This document shows positions 58,027-64,000 of a stretch of DNA of 64,000 nt, piece after piece. Position 1 is the stretch's first letter. Every line of letters starts with the position of its first letter. Made by a program: the position numbers and the translations under genes. Source of the DNA: Bifidobacterium rousetti (GTDB lineage Bacteria; Actinomycetota; Actinomycetes; Actinomycetales; Bifidobacteriaceae); assembly GCF_008698235.1 (NCBI RefSeq), contig NZ_PEBH01000001.1, positions 161,520 through 225,519 on the forward strand. The letters are read 5' to 3'. The notes under the pieces are model-generated. The model worked only from the letters and a program-made list of their open reading frames with translations. It was not told where the DNA came from and did not search any database.

Positions 58027-59394
58027 GTGAAGATCAGCGTTCGTAACCTCGAACCCACCAAGGTGAAGCTCACCATCACCGTCGAACCGGAGGAGCTCGA
58101 CCCGTACCTCGATGCCGCCCGCAAGGACATCGCCAAGCAGGTGAACGTGCCGGGCTTCCGCAAGGGTCACGTTCCGGGCAAGATCATCGATCAGCGTTTC
58201 GGTTTCGGCGCCGTCGCCGGCCAGGCCGTCAACGATGGCGTGCCGGAGCTGTACTCCAAGGCCCTGGAGGAGAAGAAGATCCACCCGATGGCCCAGCCGG
58301 AGTTCGACGTCGTCGAGGTTCCGCAGTCCGCCAAGGACGAGACCAAGCTCAAGTTCACCGCCACCGTCGAGCGTCGCCCGGAGATCGAACTGCCGGCGTT
58401 CGAGGGCACGGAGATCGCCATCGCCGCCCCGGAGGTCACCGATGAGGACGTCGACAAGCGCCTCGAGACCCTGCGCCAGCGCTTCGGCACCCTCGTGGGC
58501 GTCGACCGTCCGGCCGCCAAGGGCGACTTCGCGAACATCGACCTGTCCGCCGAGATCGACGGCGAGGTTGTCGACTCCCAGGAGGGCGTGAGCTACGAGC
58601 TCGGCTCCAACACCATGCTCGACGGTCTGGATGAGGCCCTTGACGGCCTGTCCGCCGGCGAGGAGACCACCTTCGAGGGCACGTTGGAGGCCGGCGAGCA
58701 CGAGGGCCAGAAGGCCACCGTCAAGGTCAAGGTCAACTCCGTGAAGGCCGAGGAGCTCCCGGAGCTCAACGACGACTTCGCCCAGGAGGCCTCCGAGTTC
58801 GACACGCTCGACGAGCTCAAGGCCGACATCCGCAAGGCCGCCGGCGAGGACGCCAAGGGTCGTCAGGCCACCGAGGCGCGCGACGCCTTCCTGGCCAAGC
58901 TGGCCGAGGGCCTCGATATCCCGGTGCCGAAGGGCGTCAAGGCCGCGGCCGTCGAGGAGCACCTCAAGGGCCTGACCCCGGACCCGGAGAAGGCCACCGA
59001 CGAGCAGAAGCAGCAGGCCGAGGAGGGCGCCGAGAAGGAGCTCAAGGACCAGATCCTGCTTGACACCCTCGCCGAGAAGATGAACGTCGAGGTCTCCCAG
59101 GCCGACGTGTTCAACTTCCTCGCCTCCATCGCCCAGCAGTACGGCATGGACCCGAACGCCTTCATCCAGGCCATCATCAAGAACGGACAGCTCGGCTCCG
59201 CCGTGCAGGAGGTCGGCCGTTCCAAGGGCCTGCTGGCCGGCATGCGCGCCGTCAAGTTCACCGCCAACGGCGAGGAGGTCGACCTGTCCGCCTTCCTCGG
59301 CGAGGCCGCCGAGGATGAGGAGGCCGAGTCCGTCGAGGCCGCTTCCGCCGCCGCCGCGGTCGCCGACGAGCTGTCCGCCAAGGACGGCGAGTGA
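58027..59394 (+). CDS. tig: Trigger factor (ribosome-associated chaperone, FKBP-type PPIase)
   Basis: A 455-residue chaperone. The N-terminal ribosome-binding domain contains the signature GFRKGHVPGKIIDQRFG near residues 43–59. The FKBP-type isomerase core follows (GDFANIDLSAEIDGEV…GSNTMLDGLDEALDGLSAGEE) and the C-terminal arms are Glu/Lys-rich. It captures nascent chains at the exit tunnel. GTG 58027 follows CAGGAGCG. It lies next to clpP1P2X as in most bacteria, with the ClC gene interposed here. Confidence 0.96.
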   Translation: MKISVRNLEPTKVKLTITVEPEELDPYLDAARKDIAKQVNVPGFRKGHVPGKIIDQRFGFGAVAGQAVNDGVPELYSKALEEKKIHPMAQPEFDVVEVPQSAKDETKLKFTATVERRPEIELPAFEGTEIAIAAPEVTDEDVDKRLETLRQRFGTLVGVDRPAAKGDFANIDLSAEIDGEVVDSQEGVSYELGSNTMLDGLDEALDGLSAGEETTFEGTLEAGEHEGQKATVKVKVNSVKAEELPELNDDFAQEASEFDTLDELKADIRKAAGEDAKGRQATEARDAFLAKLAEGLDIPVPKGVKAAAVEEHLKGLTPDPEKATDEQKQQAEEGAEKELKDQILLDTLAEKMNVEVSQADVFNFLASIAQQYGMDPNAFIQAIIKNGQLGSAVQEVGRSKGLLAGMRAVKFTANGEEVDLSAFLGEAAEDEEAESVEAASAAAAVADELSAKDGE

Positions 59395-59499
59395 GCGCGA
59401 ATGAGCGCCGATAAGCGCTAGCGGCCGCGAACGAGTTCCCGCGTCGTCATGATGACGCGGTGTGGCAACTCATAACGCTGCTCGTACATGCGTAGGTCA

Positions 59500-59531
59500 A
59501 GAGCCCGGAGTGTAATGACTCCGGGCTCTTT
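59500..59531 (+). terminator. Terminator after tig
   Basis: AGAGCCCGGAGT (59500–59511) pairs with ACTCCGGGCTCT (59518–59529), six-base loop, followed by TT. A second imperfect palindrome GCGTCGTCATGATGACGC lies upstream near 59441–59458. Confidence 0.85.
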
Positions 59532-59558
59532 CCGTCATGCATGAGCAAGGAGTGGAAC

Positions 59559-61001
59559 ATGCGATCACCGGATCCGCGTCGTATAGGCTGGCTGACCTGC
59601 GCCACGCTGGCGCTCGGCGCCCTGATAGGTGCGGGCGCGGGCCTGCTCACGTTGTTGCTCTATGGCGTGGAGCATGTGATGCTCGGCTACGTGGAGGGGG
59701 CGGGGCTGCCCGGCCCGTTCGGGGTTCCGGGAGTGCGGCGTGCCGTCTCCGTGACCGTGGGCCTGACCGTGGCGGGCGTCATCTGGTATCTGCTGCGCAC
59801 GAGGAGCGCCAAAGTGCCGTCGGTCAAGAAGGCCGTGGGCGGCGAGCGCATGCCGCTCTGGCAGACGATCGTGCACGTCGTGCTGCAGATCTTCATCGTC
59901 GGCTCCGGCGCCTCGATAGGCCGCGAGGTCGCCCCGCGCGAACTCGGCGCCATGCTTGCGCAGCGGTTCTGCGACCTGTTCCACATCGGAACGGGAGGAA
60001 CGGATGGAACGGGCGGTTCTGGCGCGATCGACCGGCGCATGGTCGTCGCAGTCGCCGCCGGCGCGGGCCTCGGCGGCGTCTACGACGCGCCGCTGGCCGG
60101 CATGTTCTTCGCCGTCGAGATCCTGCTCGTCGACGTGACCATCGAGAAGGTGGCGTTCGGCCTCGGCATGTCCGCGACCGCCGCTTTCGTCGCGTCCTTG
60201 GTCAAGGGCCGTCACACGTTCTACGATGTGACCGCGATGCAGCCCGACTACACGCCCAGCCTGATGCTGTTCGCGCTCCTGTGCGGCGCCATGTGCGGGC
60301 TCGTCGGCGCATTGTTCCGCAAGGGCTCGTCATGGGCGACCGCCCACCAGCCCAAGGACGCCGCGATCCTGTGGCAGATGCCGCTCGCCGGCGTGCTGAC
60401 CGGTCTGGTCGCCATCCTCGTCCCGCAGGTCATGGGCAACGGCCGCGCCGCGGCCCAACTCGGGTTCTCCACGTTCCTGCCCGGCCTCGCCGCGCTGTCC
60501 GGGGCGGAACAGTCGTCCGCATCCGCCGCCGCGTCCCCGTGGACGCTCATCGGCTCCGACGGGGGAGCAGCGCCGCACGCCGGGCTGCCTCTGTCGCTCG
60601 ACGGCTTCTGGATCGTGTTCGGCGTGCTTGCGCTCACCTTCGCGGCGAAGGCCGTGATGACCCTCGTCACCATCCGCTCCGGCGCCTCCGGCGGCGTGCT
60701 CCAGCCCGGCATCGCCCTCGGCTCCACGCTGGGCGCGATGATGGGTCTCGTCTGGATGTTCGCCTTCCCGAACGACTCGGTGACCGCCTGCGCGCTGATC
60801 GGCGCCGCCGCGCTGCTCGCCGCGTCCCAGCAGGCGCCGCTCATGGCCATGTGCCTCGTGGCGGAGCTGACCGAGACCCCGATCGGCTTCCTCGTGCCCG
60901 TGGGGCTGGGTGTCGCGGTCTCGGCGTTCGTCTCGCAATGGTTCCTCGCCGCGCTACGCGTCGAGCCGAAAACGGCCGCCTCCGCCGCCTCCGTCGCTTG
61001 A
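59559..61001 (+). CDS. ClC-family chloride channel/antiporter with atypical selectivity motif
   Basis: A 480-residue membrane protein with about 11 helices. The first filter region reads [17 protein letters not shown], keeping the gating Glu but with VAP replacing the usual GP; the conserved [14 protein letters not shown] and the late [15 protein letters not shown] blocks match ClC proteins. Actinobacterial members with GREVAP form a separate branch; whether it is a chloride or fluoride transporter cannot be read. ATG 59559 follows AAGGAG; ATG 59541 is an alternative. The stop codon overlaps the possible ClgR site. Confidence 0.85.
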   Translation: MRSPDPRRIGWLTCATLALGALIGAGAGLLTLLLYGVEHVMLGYVEGAGLPGPFGVPGVRRAVSVTVGLTVAGVIWYLLRTRSAKVPSVKKAVGGERMPLWQTIVHVVLQIFIVGSGASIGREVAPRELGAMLAQRFCDLFHIGTGGTDGTGGSGAIDRRMVVAVAAGAGLGGVYDAPLAGMFFAVEILLVDVTIEKVAFGLGMSATAAFVASLVKGRHTFYDVTAMQPDYTPSLMLFALLCGAMCGLVGALFRKGSSWATAHQPKDAAILWQMPLAGVLTGLVAILVPQVMGNGRAAAQLGFSTFLPGLAALSGAEQSSASAAASPWTLIGSDGGAAPHAGLPLSLDGFWIVFGVLALTFAAKAVMTLVTIRSGASGGVLQPGIALGSTLGAMMGLVWMFAFPNDSVTACALIGAAALLAASQQAPLMAMCLVAELTETPIGFLVPVGLGVAVSAFVSQWFLAALRVEPKTAASAASVA

Positions 61002-61006
61002 AGGCG
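60995..61006. promoter_or_regulatory. Possible ClgR site upstream of clpP1
   Basis: CGCTTGAAGGCG is a near-palindrome 48 bases before clpP1. It resembles the corynebacterial ClgR site CGCYNANRGCG but is one base longer in the spacer. Confidence 0.3.
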
Positions 61007-61053
61007 GTAGTCTTGACTGTTGTTTACGACTGACATTCGAAATGGAGAACAAG

Positions 61054-61668
61054 GTGAGCAACACTCTTGCAACCCTTCCGACCATGGCGGGCGAGGACGC
61101 GCCGGCCGGATTCGCCGATCCGATCTTCAACCGGCTCCTCAAGGACCGCATCATCTGGATGGGCGAGGAGGTCAAGGACGATATGGCCAACCGCATCTGC
61201 GCGCAGATGCTGATGCTGGCCGCGGAGGATCCGAAGAAGGACATCTGGCTGTACATCAACTCGCCCGGCGGCTCCATCACCGCGGGCATGGCCATCTACG
61301 ACACGATGCAGCTCATCGAGCCGGATGTGGCCACCGTGGGCCTCGGCATGTGCGCCTCGATGGGCCAGTTCCTGCTGAGCTCGGGCACGAAGGGCAAGCG
61401 CTTCCTGACCTCGCACGCCCGCGTGCTCATGCACCAGCCCTCCGGCGGCATCGGCGGCACCACCACCGACGTGCGCATCAACGCCGAGCTCATCATGGAC
61501 ATGAAGAAGACCATGAGCGAGCTGACCGCCGAGCAGACGGGCCACACCGTCGAGGAGATCTACCGCGACAACGAGTACGACCACTGGTTCACCGCCAGCG
61601 AGGCACTGGAATACGGTTTCGTGGACAAGATCATCACCACGCACGATTCGATGACGAAGGGAGAGTGA
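61054..61668 (+). CDS. clpP1: ATP-dependent Clp protease proteolytic subunit 1
   Basis: A 204-residue serine protease subunit. Catalytic Ser lies in [14 protein letters not shown], His in [11 protein letters not shown] and Asp near the DNEYDHWFT segment. Actinobacteria need both ClpP1 and ClpP2, which form one mixed tetradecamer. GTG 61054 has GGAG at 61045–61048 upstream; ATG 61042 is in frame without a ribosome site. Five bases separate it from clpP2. Confidence 0.94.
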   Translation: MSNTLATLPTMAGEDAPAGFADPIFNRLLKDRIIWMGEEVKDDMANRICAQMLMLAAEDPKKDIWLYINSPGGSITAGMAIYDTMQLIEPDVATVGLGMCASMGQFLLSSGTKGKRFLTSHARVLMHQPSGGIGGTTTDVRINAELIMDMKKTMSELTAEQTGHTVEEIYRDNEYDHWFTASEALEYGFVDKIITTHDSMTKGE

Positions 61669-61673
61669 CAAGC

Positions 61674-62375
61674 ATGGCAAGCGAGGAAGCGAAGTTCGCC
61701 GCACGCGTCGACCGTCTGGCCGGTCCCGCCGGAGTCGTGGGCTTCATGCCCGCCGCACGCCGCGAGGCCGCGTTCGCCCCGCAGAACCGGTACATCCTGC
61801 CGCAGTTCGAGGAGAAGACGCCCTACGGCTTCAAGAGGCAGGACCCGTACACGCGCCTGTTCGAGGACCGCATCATCTTCATGGGCGTGCAGGTGGACGA
61901 CACCTCCGCCGACGACATCATGGCCCAGCTGCTCGTGCTCGAGTCCCAGGACCCGAACCGCGACGTGATGATGTACATCAACTCGCCCGGTGGCTCGATG
62001 ACCGCCATGACCGCGATCTACGACACGATGCAGTACATCAAGCCCGACGTGCAGACCGTCTGCCTCGGCCAGGCCGCCTCCGCTGCCGCGATACTGCTGG
62101 CAGCCGGCACCAAGGGCAAGCGCCTGATGCTGCCGAACGCCCGCGTGCTCATCCACCAGCCCGCCATCGACCAGGGCTTCGGCAAGGCCACCGAGATCGA
62201 GATCCAGGCCCGCGAGATGCTGCGCATGCGCGAATGGCTCGAGAACACGCTCGCCAAGCACACCGGCCAGGACGTCGAGCGCATCCGCAAGGACATCGAG
62301 GTCGACACGTTCCTGACGGCCCAGGAGGCCAAGGACTACGGCATCGTCGACGAGGTGCTCGAACACCGCCAGTGA
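61674..62375 (+). CDS. clpP2: ATP-dependent Clp protease proteolytic subunit 2
   Basis: A 233-residue paralogue with Ser in LGQAASAAAILLAAG, His in ARVLIHQPA and Asp in KDIEVDTFLTAQEA. It carries a longer N-terminal segment (about 45 residues) than ClpP1. ATG 61674 follows GAAGGGAGAG. The pair are cotranscribed and work with ClpX or ClpC. Confidence 0.95.
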   Translation: MASEEAKFAARVDRLAGPAGVVGFMPAARREAAFAPQNRYILPQFEEKTPYGFKRQDPYTRLFEDRIIFMGVQVDDTSADDIMAQLLVLESQDPNRDVMMYINSPGGSMTAMTAIYDTMQYIKPDVQTVCLGQAASAAAILLAAGTKGKRLMLPNARVLIHQPAIDQGFGKATEIEIQAREMLRMREWLENTLAKHTGQDVERIRKDIEVDTFLTAQEAKDYGIVDEVLEHRQ

Positions 62376-62384
62376 GCGGTCCGT

Positions 62385-62418
62385 CATTACCCCTGATCCC
62401 GCGGGACCGGGGGTAATG
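62385..62418 (+). terminator. Hairpin between clpP2 and clpX
   Basis: CATTACCCC (62385–62393) pairs with GGGGTAATG (62410–62418); the loop carries an inner GATCCC…GGGACC-like stem. Followed by TTGT. Confidence 0.65.
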
Positions 62419-62478
62419 TTGTATTTCGGCATACCCGCATGAGGGAGTCCCGCATACAGGGGAGTACAGGGAGGGCGC

Positions 62479-63804
62479 ATGGGCCGTGTGATGAGCTACG
62501 ACGAGGAGGTGCCGGCCTGCACGTTCTGCGGCAAGACGGAGCATCAGGTCCGCAAGCTCGTCACCGGGCAGGGCGCCGCCATCTGCGACGAATGCATCGA
62601 GCTGTGCGTCGGCATCATCTCCGACGAACGCCGCAAGGACGCCGAGGTCAACGCCCTCCAGCTGCCGAAGCCCATGCAGATCAAGTCCTATCTCGACCGC
62701 TACGTGATCGGGCAGGAGGACGCCAAGCGCGCGCTGTCGGTGGCGGTGTACAACCACTACAAGCGCGTCAACATGGAACTCGACGAGGCCGCGGGCCAGC
62801 TCGGGCGGTATCACGCCGGGGTGCTGGACATGGGTCCCGGGGCCGTCGGAGCCGATCCGCTCGCGGGGGTGGAGGTCGCCAAGTCGAACATCCTGCTCAT
62901 GGGACCCACCGGCGTCGGCAAGACCTACCTCGCCCAGTCGCTCGCCAAGGTCATGAACGTGCCGTTCGTCATCACCGACGCCACCACGCTGACCGAGGCC
63001 GGATACGTGGGCGACGACGTCGAGACCATCCTCCAACGGCTCATCCAGGCGGCCGACGGCGACGTGTCGCGCGCCGAGCACGGCATCATCTACATCGACG
63101 AGATCGACAAGATCGCCCGCAAATCCGGCGAGAACACCTCCATCACGCGTGACGTGTCCGGCGAGGGCGTCCAGCAGGCCCTGCTCAAGATCCTCGAAGG
63201 CACCATCGCCACCGTACCCGAGGAGGGCACGCGCAAGCACCGTGATCAGGAGACCGTGCAGATCGACACGCGTGGCATCCTGTTCATCTGCGGCGGCGCG
63301 TTCGTCGGCCTGCCCGACATCATCAAGAACCGTTTGGGGGCGAGGGAGAGCGGCTTCTCCGCCTCCTGGCGGGACAACGAGGTGCCCGACAGGGACGTGC
63401 TGCGGCACGTCACCGCCGACGACCTCGCCGATTTCGGCCTGCTGCCCGAGTTCATCGGGCGGTTGCCGGTGATCAGCGTGCTCGACGAGCTCACCGAGGA
63501 CGATCTGGCGGCCGTGCTCGTCGAGCCCGCCAATTCGCTGGTCAAGCAGTACATGAAGCTGTTCGCGGTGGACGGGGTGGACCTCGCCTTCACCGAGAAG
63601 GCGGTGCGCGCGATCGCCGCCACCGCCATAGAGCAGGGCACCGGGGCGCGCGGGCTGCGATCGATCATCGAACGTACGCTGCAGGACACGATGTTCCGGC
63701 TGCCGAGCATGCCCGACGTCGGTCAGGTGATCGTCGACGAGGCCGCGGTGCTGGGGCGCTCGGAGCCGAAGCTCGTGCGCTCGGAACAGCTTCGGACGGC
63801 CTGA
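62479..63804 (+). CDS. clpX: ATP-dependent Clp protease ATP-binding subunit ClpX
   Basis: A 441-residue AAA+ unfoldase. The N-terminal zinc-binding domain has [11 protein letters not shown] and CDECIELC; Walker A is [12 protein letters not shown] near residue 139; Walker B is [13 protein letters not shown]; sensor and ClpP-binding IGF-type loop follow, with an insertion near residue 95–125 ([19 protein letters not shown]). ATG 62479 follows GGGAGGGC. It completes the Clp set but is separated from clpP2 by a hairpin. Confidence 0.96.
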   Translation: MGRVMSYDEEVPACTFCGKTEHQVRKLVTGQGAAICDECIELCVGIISDERRKDAEVNALQLPKPMQIKSYLDRYVIGQEDAKRALSVAVYNHYKRVNMELDEAAGQLGRYHAGVLDMGPGAVGADPLAGVEVAKSNILLMGPTGVGKTYLAQSLAKVMNVPFVITDATTLTEAGYVGDDVETILQRLIQAADGDVSRAEHGIIYIDEIDKIARKSGENTSITRDVSGEGVQQALLKILEGTIATVPEEGTRKHRDQETVQIDTRGILFICGGAFVGLPDIIKNRLGARESGFSASWRDNEVPDRDVLRHVTADDLADFGLLPEFIGRLPVISVLDELTEDDLAAVLVEPANSLVKQYMKLFAVDGVDLAFTEKAVRAIAATAIEQGTGARGLRSIIERTLQDTMFRLPSMPDVGQVIVDEAAVLGRSEPKLVRSEQLRTA

Positions 63805-63924
63805 GTGCGGGGCTGTGCACGGGTTCGGATACGGCCTGCATATATCGTCGTCCAAGCGCGACACGCCGAGTTGCATGAATCGAAGAAGCATGTAATATAT
63901 CTCGAGTTGCCGCGAGGGCAACAT

Positions 63925-63998
63925 GCGCCGGTAGCCCAGCGGATTAGAGCAGCTGACTACGGATCAGCAGGTCGCAGGTTCGAATCCTGTCCGGCGCA
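63925..63998 (+). tRNA. tRNA-Arg (anticodon ACG)
   Basis: Cloverleaf with acceptor GCGCCGG/CCGGCGC, anticodon stem GCTGA/TCAGC, anticodon loop CTACGGA (ACG), T arm GCAGG-TTCGAAT-CCTGT and discriminator A. The ACG wobble A would be edited to inosine and read CGU, CGC and CGA. The D stem has one C·A mismatch (GCCC/GAGC). CCA is not encoded. The 120 bases between clpX and the tRNA hold no gene; TAATAT near 63892 may be its -10. Confidence 0.95.
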
Positions 63999-64000
63999 CA

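Noticed and set aside
63925..64000. Phage or island attachment site at the tRNA-Arg gene
   Set aside because: tRNA genes are frequent integration targets, but the window ends two bases after the tRNA and no integrase or duplicated tRNA end is visible.

Overview
The window is a GC-rich chromosomal segment of a high-GC Gram-positive bacterium, most probably a Bifidobacterium. The evidence is gene order and content: an actinobacterial pgsA–cinA–clgR–DUF3046–recA–recX block, DUF3000, DUF4192, DUF4193 and SepH, together with an anaerobic pyruvate formate-lyase pair (pflB–pflA) and Ser/Thr kinase/PASTA signalling. The species cannot be fixed from the sequence alone. I find no rRNA, CRISPR array, insertion sequence or prophage. 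One tRNA-Arg(ACG) sits at the right edge.

Layout. 1–4200: end of pgsA, cinA, clgR, a DUF3046 gene, SOS-controlled recA, recX and the RNase P RNA. 4450–8325: long-form hibernation factor and secA. 8403–13459: TetR regulator divergent from an MMPL/RND exporter and a secreted Leu-x-x-Gly heptad protein. 13700–19859: trpD, a membrane protein, an acyltransferase, a four-PASTA kinase and a polyprenyl synthase. 20070–25820: DUF4192 gene, primary sigma factor, ParE, ribokinase-like kinase. 25921–31928: an MFS transporter and the giant helicase Lhr. 31925–36100: the most accessory-looking part, with an orphan OmpR-type regulator, a three-gene J-domain/HIRAN/Sel1-repeat operon, a small basic protein and a 700-bp spacer carrying three related 46-bp palindromic repeats. 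36140–44784: parC, a phosphodiesterase, sepH, DUF4193, dut and rel. 44929–51931: cyclophilin, the methionine ABC importer metQ-metN-metI, a HAD phosphatase, an M20 amidohydrolase and nadE. 52449–55933: pflB and pflA. 56004–63804: DUF3000, RNase D, trigger factor, a ClC-type channel, clpP1, clpP2, clpX. 63925–63998: tRNA-Arg.

How parts fit together. Protein quality control is prominent: clgR at the left end is the presumed activator of the clpP1–clpP2 operon at the right end, with trigger factor and ClpX alongside. DNA damage response is represented by recA with a consensus LexA box, recX, and lhr, whose start codon lies inside a near-consensus LexA box. Stringent response and dormancy (rel, hpf), topoisomerase IV (parE and parC, separated by about 11 kb), and anaerobic pyruvate metabolism (pflB/pflA) complete the core content.

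Most of the window is conserved housekeeping. The best candidates for something undescribed are the J-domain/HIRAN/Sel1 operon with its neighbouring orphan regulator, the palindromic repeat trio next to it, and the regulatory architecture: a uniform leaderless-promoter geometry at many genes, LexA at lhr, and CRP/Rex-like sites at pflB.
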